Assembly (NCBI GenBank): GCA_003833135.1
Contig: QZLH01000949.1
Span: 7,390-36,873 of the forward strand
Length of the DNA: 29,484 nucleotides
Reading direction: 5' to 3'
From: Oehlia diaphana
Taxonomy: Eukaryota > Glomeromycota > Glomeromycetes > Glomerales > Glomeraceae
In this document: positions 1 through 9,332 of the stretch, piece by piece
How positions within the stretch are numbered: the stretch's first letter is position 1
Layout of the letters: each line of letters begins with the position of its first letter
Program-made: the position numbers and the translations under genes
The notes under the pieces: generated by a model
What the model saw: only the letters and a program-made list of their open reading frames with translations
Told to the model about the DNA's origin: nothing
Database searches by the model: none

Positions 1-104
1 TTTTAAAGAGAATCTTAGTCTAAAATAAGGCAAGAATGAAAAATGAAAAAATGAAAAAAATGAGAAAAAAGATGAAATTAAAGTAAAAAAAAAAAAAAAA
101 AGAA

Positions 105-116
<12 letters not shown>
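1..116. repeat. Near-identical copy of the start of the A-rich array at 23612-23727
   Basis: These 116 bases align without gaps to 23612-23727, with one mismatch (A here at 90, C at 23701). The shared text includes the marks tcttagtctaaaataagg and gatgaaattaaag. After position 105 the sequence becomes a pure A run to 167 and then a TA microsatellite, whereas the other copy continues into unique array sequence at 23728. Because it sits exactly at the window edge, it may be a genuine dispersed copy or an assembly end built from a repeat. Confidence 0.9.

Positions 117-181
<65 letters not shown>
106..181. repeat. Poly(A) run followed by TA microsatellite
   Basis: About 62 consecutive A residues (106-167) run directly into alternating TA up to about 181. 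Its true length is probably uncertain because long homopolymers are unreliable in assemblies. Confidence 0.9.
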
Positions 182-182
<1 letters not shown>

Positions 183-712
183 TTTTAGTAAATATTTTTT
201 ACAAACATAGATTTTTTTTTTTGAAATTTATTATTATTTACACAGTATATAAGTATATGTTATCATTATTATGTAATTTTTCATCAAATACTTAAATGTA
301 CACTTATCAAAAATGGCGTAAACATAGCATACTAAAATAGTTGCGACTTGTTTCATTTTTATTAAATATAATTATAAATTAAGAATAAATTTCATATTTA
401 ATTTCTCATCTATATGATTATTCAATTTTTATTTTTGCAAAATGTATTGATAACATGGTCCAAAGATTTTAATTAGTAAATCTAAAATTTATTGAGATTT
501 CAGTATATGAATAAAAACTCTGATTAGGGTCAAGTATTATAATGTCAAACCCAAAGATAAAAACGAAAAGGCTACTTTTTCTTGAAATTTATTTTTTCTA
601 TTGATAGCAACAGTATAACCTAAGCTTCGCTCGCCTAACATGTGATAAAATATCTCATATACTTCTCATTAAGTTAGATGTTTATATTTAACGTTGACCA
701 ACCCATCATGGA
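182..712. other. Gene-free AT-rich stretch
   Basis: Very AT-rich with no open frame of note and no recognisable RNA gene. The base composition becomes more balanced after about 600, where the next feature begins. Confidence 0.6.
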
Positions 713-1400
713 GCTGAATATCAACCATCAGTGGCTCCGCCTTTATTGGCTCTTTATCTTCTCAGCTTTTCTTTTTATCACGTGATGACGATTGATCAGC
801 TGGTGGCAGCCTTCTTCTCACATATAGATGTTAATTTTATTTTTCTGCGTCTGGATTTCCTTGTAGAGGTTATTTTTTTTTCTCTGTATGTATATATTTA
901 GATCACATTAGTTAGTTTTTTTTTTATTCTTGGTGTGTCTGTTCGGGCGTGGGTTCTAATTGATCCCATTTTTACGACCAAGGAGGCGACCCCTGTTCCG
1001 CAAGAGCAGTTTGGGTTTTGGTTATCTGCCAAGGTTTTAAAATTAAATCAGGCCAAAACTAGCAAGTGGCTGGTGTAAACCAAAATTAAAGTAACGTCTC
1101 AGCCAGCATTAAGATCACATGACTCAAATGGATGACAGTCATTTGTCATTAATGACGTGACAATTGTGACATGCCATCAATGTCATTTCATAGCATTGAA
1201 TGTAAATACTTGTATCGTAAAAAAAAATATTATCAAACGTCGTTACTCCGAGTTCAAAGAGTACTGTTATTGAGTTGTTAATGAGCAAAGTTTTCGCAAT
1301 TAATATATCTTGGATTAGAAGCATAAATGCACATCACTGCATTAGAGAGCTGGATTCCGTTTCCACTATGGCCCGTAATAGAGACTCCTAACTTCATACT
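713..1400 (+). pseudogene. Decayed coding-like relic, possibly ending in a PX-like segment
   Basis: This stretch is clearly richer in G and C than its surroundings. A short frame opens at 713 (MELNINHQWLRLYW and on) and stops at TGA 783-785. From about 908 a plus-strand frame without ATG reads DPIFTTKEATPVPQEQFGFW and then SAKVLKLNQAKTSKWL before a stop near 1076. The same frame continues through further stops with SQPALRSHDSNG, VINDVTIVTCHQCHFIAL and IIKRRYSEFKEY near 1230-1265. RRYSEF matches the phosphoinositide-contacting signature of PX domains, but the rest of a PX fold is not convincing. I infer a broken gene or transposon-derived ORF. A chance RRYSEF match in noncoding DNA remains possible. 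Confidence 0.3.
777..786. promoter_or_regulatory. Perfect palindromic E-box ATCACGTGAT
   Basis: A 10-bp perfect palindrome with CACGTG core and the flanks preferred by Cbf1-like bHLH factors of fungi. It lies inside the relic, so it may no longer regulate anything. Two other CACGTG sites (25294 and 28844) share the TCACGTG flank. Confidence 0.3.
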
Positions 1401-2047
1401 GTATATATTAATCATTAATTTTGTATTTTTTCTAAATCAATAACATGTACTGTACATTGTCACTTAATCGGTCAAATTGATTTTGGTCGATCATCCCAAT
1501 GAATAATTCGATTGCGGCTTTTTTAGGGAAATTAAATACCATGTTTATTTATTTTATCTTTTTTATCTTGGCACGAATGGCAAACACGGAAATAATAATT
1601 TTTAATGGTTCGTTTATTTAAAATACATAATTTAATTAGGACGTAAAATTTATTGAAATTCTTATCTCTCTTCTTAATAAATAGTCGCTCTTCGACTTCG
1701 TCATTATAAAAAAAATAAATCGTAATTAAATTGATCATAGAAAACAAAATAATAATAATATCATATTTAATTTACGGTCATTTATTAAAAAAAGTAACGT
1801 TAAATAAATTTTAAATTATAACGAGAAAAACAGACACTTAATTTGAAGATCATAGAATAAATCCCTGAAAATAAAAAATGTGGTAACAATAAAATTTTTT
1901 ATAACTCATTATAAAAACTTTATATATTATCTCCACCTTTAAATTCGTTATTTAAAATCTATAAAAAAAAAAGAAATTGTATAAATTAAATATCATATTA
2001 AGTATGAACAAAAAAAAATTGTTATAAAAAATTAAAAAATTACCATC
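1401..2047. other. Gene-free AT-rich stretch downstream of the kinase gene
   Basis: This is the 3' flank of the minus-strand kinase gene. Only short AT-driven open frames are present, none with protein-like composition. It probably contains the kinase 3' UTR and polyadenylation region, but I cannot place the cleavage site. Confidence 0.5.
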
Positions 2048-3541
2048 TTAATTAAATTTCAATTGAGAAATATCAATTTGTTGAGATTCTATTTATAAAA
2101 TAAAATTTATTTAGTATAATTAAACGTTCATGAATATATATAAACCTGATCATTAAATATATACCTAAATATTCCAAAGATATAATATTATCGTAATGTT
2201 CATAATAATCATCGGAATTTTTTGGCTCAGGAAGATTTTCAAAATCAAGTAATCTACTTGTATAAATAGCTTCTGAATGTGTTTTATATGATAATTCTAA
2301 ACTAGTTGAAGGTATGCTATCAGTTGATAATTTCCTATTGATTTCATCAGCTTCTCTAATTTGATCTTGTAATTCCGTTTGATTATCAAACCCAACCCAC
2401 CATTGCATTAAAATTTCTTTAATTTCTGTTGCTGTTGGTCGATTTAATGGATTTGCATCTAAGCACCTTTTAATTAAATGGACGATAAGTTGAGGCACTT
2501 TAATATTAAACTTTGGTCTATATCCTTGACAAATTTTTATTGCTAAGTTATTATCATGGCTTAGATCATGATATGGAGGTAATCCAGAAATCATTTCGTA
2601 CATAATTATACCAAAACTATAAATATCGGAAGCTTCAGAATAATTTTGTCCTCTCAAAATTTCAGGTGCTATGTAAGGTAAAACACCATATACTTTTTCT
2701 TTTGTGTTTTCTGACGCATTGTAATTTGCAAGTATACATAATCCCATATCAGTTATATAAATATCTCTAATAAAACTATCCGTAAGAAGTATATTTCCAA
2801 CGTGTAAATCTCGATGAATTATTTTATTATCATGAATATGATCAATTCCAAATGCAATTTTACATAGGTAATGGATCTTATCATACCAACTTAATTTATT
2901 ATAATATTTATCTAAATAATTCCGTAAACTTCCCTTTTCCGCATAATCTAAGACCATCATATAGTCTTTTGTTTCTGGGTCTTGAGTTATTCCATAAAGT
3001 TTAATAACACCAGCACCAATAGTATTAAGAGTTAGTTTGTGATGTGATACAATCTACATTTATCGAAATCAAATATATTAGTCGAAATAAAAATACTATA
3101 TATTAACCGAAAATCAATTGATTTAATAATAAATTAATGATATACCTCACTCATAAATTCCAATGAAAACTTTTTTGAATTATTTAACTTTTTAAGAGCC
3201 ACATCTTTATTATTTTTTCTTATCCAATTTTTATGTTTTTTACTCCATTTGTCTATAGGTCCATCAATCCAATTTGCTTTATACACTTTACCAAACCCGC
3301 CTTTTGCAATATATTTAGTATCATGAAATCTGTCATATGGTATCCATTCTAATGCTTTCTTCGTTTCGTAATGATCTGATAACTGTGAATCTTGAATAAT
3401 TTTATCAATATCATTATTTCCACTAGTCCAATTCTTAAAATTTTGTTGGAACCGTTTTGCAATGCAAATTTCATTACATTCTTTACATATCATTAATTCG
3501 TCAATATCAACTGATGAAGTGATTGACCTTTCTTTATACAT
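2048..3541 (-). CDS. Protein kinase, Rhizophagus-type expanded family, three exons, 441 aa
   Basis: Predicted Ser/Thr- or tyrosine-kinase-like protein. Exons on the minus strand are 3541-3146, 3053-2165 and 2088-2048, with GT-AG introns of 92 bp (phase 0) and 76 bp (phase 1). The N-terminus has CKECNEIC (residues 19-26) and FQQNFKNWTSGN (31-42). The catalytic domain runs from the Gly loop KGGFGKVYKA (80-89) through VALKKL with K117, HRDLHVGNIL (212-221, catalytic D214), TDMGLC replacing DFG (233-238), PYIAPE (258-263), SDIYSFG (274-280) and NRP (336-338). The tail has THSEAIYTSRLLDF and NLPEPKNSDDYYE. All key catalytic residues are present, so it should be active. Splicing at 2164 adds ESQQIDISQLKFN; the same tail is recognisable in the dead copy at 6.4 kb, which supports exon 3. 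The substrate is unknown. Two decayed relatives lie in the window. Confidence 0.9.
2089..2164 (-). other. Kinase intron 2 (76 bp)
   Basis: Donor GTATAT follows TTAG at 2165, and the acceptor AATAG precedes AATCTCAAC at 2088. Reading through it instead gives a hydrophobic tail with no family resemblance. The dead paralogue keeps the same acceptor and last-exon text near 6449, so the intron is old in this lineage. Confidence 0.8.
3054..3145 (-). other. Kinase intron 1 (92 bp)
   Basis: Donor GTATAT after ATG AGT GAG (3154-3146) and acceptor TGTAG before ATTGTATCA (3053). Splicing joins FMSE to IVSHHKLT in frame, restoring the continuous helix C to strand 4 region expected of the kinase N-lobe. 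Confidence 0.85.
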
Positions 3542-4440
3542 TTAAGATTTGTTTAAAAGATTTAAAATTAGAATAAATGTGAAAGTGAAATAATGTTTGA
3601 TGCGGGATAAATACGACAAAGTCAAGTGACTCGACTAAAAGTCTTCTGATTTAATAAATCGATAGAAGAATGTAACGTGTTATTTATATACTTTTTTTTT
3701 TATCTTATTAAAAGTTATGAAAATAAAAAAAAGATGAAATTGATGTATTTATATTATTTTTTCTTTATTCAAATTTAGTTTGGGGAGGAAAAGGAAGATT
3801 GGGAGAAAAAAAATTTTTTGCCGATGTGGCCACATATATATACTTAAATGGAAGCATCATCACATGACTTTATTTGACAATATAATCTTTTTCTTTATTG
3901 AGTTTAATTGTATCGGAATTGGAAAAAAAGTAATTATATCCATATATATACATATTTAAATGGAAGAATCACAAAAAAATTTTTCACATGACTTTTTTTA
4001 ATGATGATCATCTTTCAATTTCTAAATTGTCATAATTTTCAGATTGATCAATTCCGTGAAAGCGTCATTTATATTCCACCCCTGAGCCTTGCCGCAGGAC
4101 CTAACGTTAGTCGGCTAAATTTCTAAAGAGATTTGTCATACTGTTAGATATATTTTCTTTTTTGATAGCAATGTGATTTGACTCATGATCGTACGTTAAT
4201 TAATATCAAAATAAAAGTCTTATAGTACATAACATAAAGATAAAATACAGCGTATAATAACATAAAATAAAATATGTATGATGTACAGTAAAATAAAAAT
4301 AAAATACATATATTGTACAATATATTAGATTTAACAATAAACTTTGATCTGTACACTTTATTAGAACAAAAAATTTATATTCAAAGTTCTATAGTACATA
4401 TAATAATAAATTTAAGATTTTTATATACCCTTATATGAAG
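3542..4440. other. Kinase upstream region with an approximately 110-bp spaced direct duplication
   Basis: Contains the presumed minus-strand promoter of the kinase. Two related segments, about 3831-3875 and 3941-3999, share catatatata, then a variable spacer, then ttaaatggaag and cacatgactt. A GC-richer island lies at 4075-4115. Position 4200-4390 is a simple-sequence patch of repeated aaaataaaa and tgtaca motifs. No gene is visible. Confidence 0.5.
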
Positions 4441-5794
4441 GTTGAAAGACGAAGGCTTATATGTGCGCCACACTGATATTCATGGCCAATCCCATCCATC
4501 CTAAATCCTAAATCCTAATCAATTTAATATTTTAATATATTCAATAATAATTTTTTTGCTTTTTTTACTTTTTATTGCCGATTCAATTAATACTCACCAA
4601 TGCATAATTTCGGCCAAAACCAAATGATTGTCACTAAAATTTCCTTTTTCGGAAATTCATATGGCTCATTTCATAATTTCCTTTTAGGATTTGTGAAACA
4701 TCGTGTGACTTCTATTTTGATTTGTATAGCTTGTCCATTAACCTCTACATATTACAATGGAAAGCCGAAGCAGACAAACCCGCGCCTGATTTCAACAAAA
4801 ATTTACCGCTTATTTAACATTTATTATGCAACATTTAGCATTTAATAGACGCATAATTAGTGTATCACAAAATATTTACTATTTTAAGAAATCTAGACTG
4901 TTTGGTAATACAGAAAAAGTGAACAAACATTTGATGTACAAATTAAACGCTTATAATATAATTATATGTTTATTAAATGCTAAAAGTCGCATAATAGGTG
5001 CGAAATAAGCGGTTATCATGTTGAAATAGGCACAGATTTGTCCGCTCTGGTTGTAAATACGACTACTAAAATGGAGTGGATGGATATGGGAACCTCCCAA
5101 TCCCACCGGACTGCTTATTTATTACACGGTTCTGAATCGGTGCGTAAATATTGCTGGCCAAAATTATTCGGTGTTGGTCTATTATATGTTCTGTCGCACC
5201 TTTTTTATTTTTAATTTTATTAATTTTTAGTGTTTATGGCGCCAATTTCATCAATTGTTACTATAATAATAAATGTTACTAAATAAGCACTATAAAATAC
5301 TAGAATGAAATTAATGTATAAATACAATTACTTTAAATGTATATATTGTATATATTTACTATGCACATCATAATAGATAAAAGACCGGACTTCAGGACCG
5401 ATGACGGAGAATGCCGATAATTTATAATCAATATGGATGTGTAATTGTCCGGAGAGCGTAAGACTATCTCCGGTACGATTATTCACAAAATTGTGTTATT
5501 CAGTGACGGACTTTAACGGTTTCCGTTTCACTGTATATCTAAATATATAATTTAGGTAAAAAGACAATATTTATTATTCTATATCCTTTTTTAGTTAATA
5601 TACAACCCTCCATTTTTAATTATTATTAAAAAAGAATTATAATTATATTGACTGTAGAAAGTTAAAAAAAAAGGCATATTTAAAATTATATTTTTCGGAC
5701 TTAAACCTTGTTTTTTAAAAAAAGTAAACATTAAACAGGGTTTTAAATTATGTTCTTGAAGGATAATAAATCAATAAAAAATTCTATAGTTTGA
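4441..5794. other. Intergenic stretch with a short hairpin, no supported gene
   Basis: A short frame at 4600-4845 has no family resemblance. GC-richer islands at 5030-5200 and 5380-5530 may be relics but show no readable protein. A clear hairpin is at 5449-5473, listed separately. Confidence 0.45.
5449..5473. repeat. Inverted repeat CCGGAGA / TCTCCGG
   Basis: Seven-base arms (5449-5455 and 5467-5473) surround an 11-base loop in an otherwise AT-rich region. Related ccgg and gacgga words occur around it (5385-5515), which suggests a small palindromic repeat element rather than a gene terminator. Confidence 0.6.
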
Positions 5795-5930
5795 TAAGGG
5801 CAGTGACATTTATTATGTAATATTTTAGGGGGTGGGTATTTGAAGGTCATATGACATATAAGTGTAACGTAAGATTTTTACATATTAATGGGGTGGGGTA
5901 TGGGCTTATATTACGAATAAACAAAAAAGG
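5795..5930 (+). mobile_element. MITE-like element, left terminal repeat intact, right end decayed
   Basis: After a TA (5795-5796) the left terminus agggcagtgacatttattat (5797-5816) begins, followed by gtaatattttaggggGTGGG, a body with gtgtaacgtaagattttta, and a G-rich ggggtggggt segment. The right terminus has decayed to atattacgaataaac. The element near 12.35 kb shares the body and keeps the opposite terminus, which is the exact reverse complement of this left end. TA at the boundary and a TA-like position at the other element's end fit Tc1/mariner-type target duplication, but that is an inference. Confidence 0.7.
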
Positions 5931-5963
5931 TATAATAAAAACAAATCTAAAGACGAATTTACT

Positions 5964-6030
5964 TTAGGGAAGTGACATTTATTACGTAATATCTATTTAT
6001 TATAAGTATTACTTATCCCCTGCCATTTAC
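5964..6030 (+). repeat. Second, diverged terminal-repeat fragment of the same MITE-like family
   Basis: ttagggaagtgacatttatt at about 5965-5984 and the following acgtaatat repeat the left terminus of the element that starts at 5797, with a few changes. The body that should follow is not recognisable. The downstream text acttatcccctgccattta may be a badly decayed right end. Confidence 0.5.
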
Positions 6031-6383
6031 ACAATAGTAAGTGGTTTATAATATATCGTGAGTATTTGAATCTTATTTTCTTTCGCTTGATTTTTTTTTC
6101 ATTTTTAAAAAGATTTTTATTTTAAAAAAATAATTAAATTTTAAAAAGCTTTGGAACTATTATTATTTCACTTGAAAAATAACATTGATATTACAAATAA
6201 ATTAAAAGAAAGTTTTTCTCATTTGGAAAATGCAAATCTTTCCGAATTACTCAAATTTTCAAATCGTATAATCAATAGTTAATTTTTACCGCAAAATTTC
6301 CTAGAAACGGATAAATAAATACATATAAAATTTTCTACCCAGTAGGCATAACTACATTTGCATAATCGTTTAAATGGTGCCGA
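6031..6383. other. Gene-free AT-rich stretch
   Basis: No reading frame, repeat or RNA gene that I can support. It separates the MITE fragments from the 3' end of the dead kinase copy. Confidence 0.5.
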
Positions 6384-7034
6384 TCAGGGATAATTTAAAT
6401 TATCATTTACGATAGTATTCAATTGAGAAATATTGATTCGCTGAGATTCTATTATAATGTCATTTATTAACATTAATCAATATTTTCATGGATGTGTATT
6501 TTTTCATAATAATCATCAGAATTTTTTGGTTCAGGAAGATTATTATTTCGCTTTTCAAAATTATGCTACCCCCCTATACTGATAAAAAAAACATTAAATT
6601 ACAGGACGATTATCGGACAAAAATCGGACAATGTTGTCCTGTAATCGTCCTGTAATCGCCCTGTAATTATAATCACTCAGTAATCACAACGTACACAGAA
6701 TTCTGAAAACTGCGATAAAATCAAGTAGTCTACTTGTATAAATAGCTCCTTTATGTGTTTCATAGGTCAATGCTAAACTAGTTGATGACGTAGCAATAAT
6801 TTATTGTTTTCTTCTGTGTCTTCGATTTGCATTATAATTCCGTTTGATTATCAAAATCCAAACCAACATTGCCATAGATTTGCATCCAAAAATCTATTAA
6901 TACATTGATAATTGAGTAACTTGAATAAATTTACCAATATCATTATTGCCACTTGTCCAATTTTTAAAATTTTGTTGAAATCGGATTGCATTACAAAGGT
7001 TTACTGTACTTTGTTTAGTTTGTTTTTGATACAT
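6384..7034 (-). pseudogene. Kinase pseudogene with the whole catalytic core deleted and a 155-bp insertion
   Basis: A relative of the 2048-3541 kinase. Reading from 7034 it starts MYQKQTKQSTVNLCNAI and FQQNFKNWTSGNNDIGKFIQ, then TQLSMY and a stop. It jumps at once to RFLDANL (counterpart of CLDANP near residue 329 of the intact gene) and FGFDNQTEL. The Gly loop, catalytic lysine, HRD, DFG and APE regions, roughly residues 57-328, are absent, and the NRPTATEIKEI helix is lost too. The tail survives as STSLALTYETHKGAIYTSRL and NNNLPEPKNSDDYYE. The last-exon acceptor and ESQRINISQL remain (about 6449-6420). Frameshifts, stops and an insertion between LLDF and the LPEP motif make it non-functional. 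Confidence 0.85.
6562..6716. mobile_element. 155-bp insertion in the dead kinase, flanked by AAAAT duplication
   Basis: In the intact kinase the text is ttttcaaaatcaag. Here AAAAT appears on both sides (6557-6561 and 6717-6721) of 155 foreign bases, as expected of a 5-bp target-site duplication. Inside are three 11-bp tandem units of the type gtcctgtaatc (6636-6646, 6647-6657, 6658-6668), and ttacaggacgatta (6599-6612) is the exact reverse complement of taatcgtcctgtaa (6642-6655). The element ends do not form obvious terminal inverted repeats. There is no coding capacity, so it would be non-autonomous. A relative lies in RPB4 intron 2. Confidence 0.75.
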
Positions 7035-8560
7035 ATATGAAACTTAACCTTATAATCCAAAAATGAACATTAGAATGAAAAACAAGATAGCCGAAATACA
7101 GTACTTTTCTTCTTAACACCTTATTTATGTATGATAATAACTAAAATTGGAATTTTTAAAAAAATCACTTCCTTTTTACCTTAATATGATTAAATCGCAT
7201 AAAGTGAAACGTAACACAAACAATTGAAAATTCCGCAGTAAATAATTTAACAATAATATATTCTTATCCCTGTAAAAAATTTTATCCGTAGTTTCTGTAG
7301 AAACTCTGTGAATATGATGATACATTTTACTAAAATTCTAAGAAATCTGGTAATTTCCATGTTTTTGAGGTTATAAATTCCGGGAATATGATACATTTAT
7401 GGAAATAACATGGAACAAAAAACAGAATAAATTTTTATAAGACTTTGATGTCTAATTATTTCAAAGTTCAGCTCGTTCATTTATTTCCACTAACTGAAAA
7501 ATCATTATAAAATTCATTATGGCATTCACCCAAACGATAACCATAATAAAAAATTAAACAAAAATAATAACAATAATATAAGTACAGTTATAACATAAAA
7601 TTTGGATAGTGGCGATAATTTTGGGTAGTTATATTGGTCTCAAAGACACGGTTTTTAGGGACCAGGCCGGATCCGCCTGATCCCTTCCTATTGTATGGTT
7701 GAATCCTTTAAGTTTTTTTTATTATAAGGAACCAACATTCCTTCCACGTACTTGAATTCATTAATAATTATTATATTGTACCATATAATCAGTGTGAAAT
7801 ACATTAACTAAATTTTTAGCGATAACAACATCAAATGCTGTTACGTACATATACTGTAGGTACACAAATATTTTTTACAAAATGAAACCCAGAAATATAT
7901 TTATAGGATTACTTTTTAACACTAGTGTACATTTTATATTTGGATAAGGATTATAAGAATATTATTTAATAGGTTAGAATTGATCATTTTGTTAATTAAA
8001 ATAACCATATCTGGGGAACAGACTGAAGTGAGTACTAACTTTCACTTATTTTATATTGTTACACGATTTAAATTATGTTTATACTCTAAATAAAGTTTGG
8101 AATATCGCCGATGATTTTCTACAGATTAGGTAAATATTACGAATAAGCAACACCATGTGAACAAAGGTCACTTTTAATTTGCGTGGGATTCTCATGAAAA
8201 CCCAGTGAAAATTCATGCGTTGCGTTGTCATTTATATACAGTTAACTTTATTTGGTTATCGGGAATTAAAAGATATAATTACGATACGTATAATAATTTG
8301 TATTATACCTAATCATTTTAGGATTAAATATAATAAGTGTAATTAATTGTACAATTTATGATTGGATATTCATTACGTCTTTATAAACGTGGATCAAAAT
8401 TTTCGGTTTATTTTTTTGTATTACTTAAACATCACGTTACTTTTACCCAATGATAATCCAATGAGATAATGTGTGTGTATTTGATTATTGTTACAATGAT
8501 GAAACGATTGGTTTTTTTTTTTTTAGATATATATGTACTGTATATATAAAAAAAAAAAAA
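7035..8560. other. Gene-free intergenic stretch with one palindrome
   Basis: About 1.5 kb without a supported gene. The notable item is the near-palindrome at 7657-7685. GC-richer patches (7620-7690, 8100-8240) give no readable protein on either strand. Confidence 0.5.
7657..7685. repeat. 29-bp near-palindrome centred on CGGATCCG
   Basis: The text agggaccaggccggatcc and its continuation gcctgatccct read almost the same on both strands, with a perfect CGGATCCG core and GGGA...TCCC ends. Its GC content is far above the local background. It is not placed like a transcription terminator because no gene ends beside it. Confidence 0.6.
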
Positions 8561-8713
8561 TTTTAAATGATGATGATTAATCATGAATTAATAAAATTCC
8601 AGAAAAAGTTATTTAAAAAAATATTATGGCAAATAATTTTCCTTTCCTGGATTTTCTTTTTTTTTATTCATTAAAAAAAAATTTTTTTTATATAAATATA
8701 AAAAATATATATA

Positions 8714-8747
<34 letters not shown>

Positions 8748-8930
8748 GAAACTTTGTATATATATATACTTACATATAAAAATAATTTTTTTTTTAAAAT
8801 TAAAACAAACTTGAATATCATTTTTTGTCATACTTATTATCCGTAATCCCTTTTTTTGTAAAAATATATTTTTATATTTTTCTTTCTTTTTTTTTTTTTA
8901 AAAAAAAAAACATTCTTTTTTTTTCCAAAA
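8511..8930. repeat. Low-complexity promoter-proximal tract: T/A homopolymers and TA microsatellite
   Basis: Opposed poly(T) and poly(A) runs (8513-8524, 8549-8561, 8668-8695, 8886-8910) flank a TATATA/TGTATA microsatellite at about 8706-8770. Open frames here are only repeats of I and Y codons. The tract ends just before the ATG at 8937, so it probably contains that gene's promoter, as AT homopolymers often do in fungi. Confidence 0.7.
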
Positions 8931-8936
8931 TTACAA

Positions 8937-9332
8937 ATGAATTCTCTTGAATTATTTTTTCAAAAATTATATCAATATGAAGTGGCAAAGAAAAACAATC
9001 AAGAAAATGGTCATGCACAAGTAGTTGAATCTCCTATACTTGATATGAACTTTGATTTTTCTGATGCACCTCCAGCGACCGTAAATGAACAAAAAGAAAA
9101 TGGAAAGGATGAAAATGAGAAAATAAAAGAAAAACCAAAAAAATCATCTATTCGTAAAGTCAACCCCCCAAGACCAATTAAGAAGAGACCTATCGAAATA
9201 AGCAAAGTTGAACCACCACCAAAGGTATCATCGAAAAGAATGAAAAGGATTAGAAATAATTTACGTATCGATATGGTTGGTTATGAACAAAGGCATTATG
9301 CTATTCGTTCAAATTCTACCAAACGAGGATAA
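8937..9332 (+). CDS. Small lysine/proline-rich protein, single exon, 131 aa, unknown
   Basis: I do not recognise a family. ATG at 8937 opens a frame with normal, non-repetitive composition, unlike the surrounding homopolymers. Residues 1-20 form a likely amphipathic helix (MNSLELFFQKLYQYEVAKKN). Residues 31-45 are acidic and hydrophobic (VESPILDMNFDFSD). Residues 46-105 are disordered and rich in E, K and P with basic clusters such as KEKPKKSSIRK, RPIKKRP and SKRMKRIRNN that could serve as nuclear localisation signals. The C-terminus is NLRIDMVGYEQRHYAIRSNS plus TKRG. An AATAAA lies at 9428-9433, about 95 bases after the stop. There is no membrane segment or signal peptide. A nuclear, possibly DNA- or RNA-associated protein is an inference from charge alone. 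Confidence 0.65.
   Translation: MNSLELFFQKLYQYEVAKKNNQENGHAQVVESPILDMNFDFSDAPPATVNEQKENGKDENEKIKEKPKKSSIRKVNPPRPIKKRPIEISKVEPPPKVSSKRMKRIRNNLRIDMVGYEQRHYAIRSNSTKRG

Noticed and set aside
4497..4520. Telomere-like CCTAAAT units
   Set aside because: Only two to three imperfect units in the window interior; too short and not the expected telomere repeat.
4600..5008. Two plus-strand frames of 81 and 60 codons
   Set aside because: Composition follows the local AT content; no motif, splice partner or family resemblance.
8624..8821. Overlapping open frames on both strands
   Set aside because: They encode only runs of I, Y, K and F from the TA microsatellite and homopolymers; no protein-like composition.
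9011..9205. Minus-strand frame of 64 codons
   Set aside because: Antisense shadow of the 8937-9332 gene.
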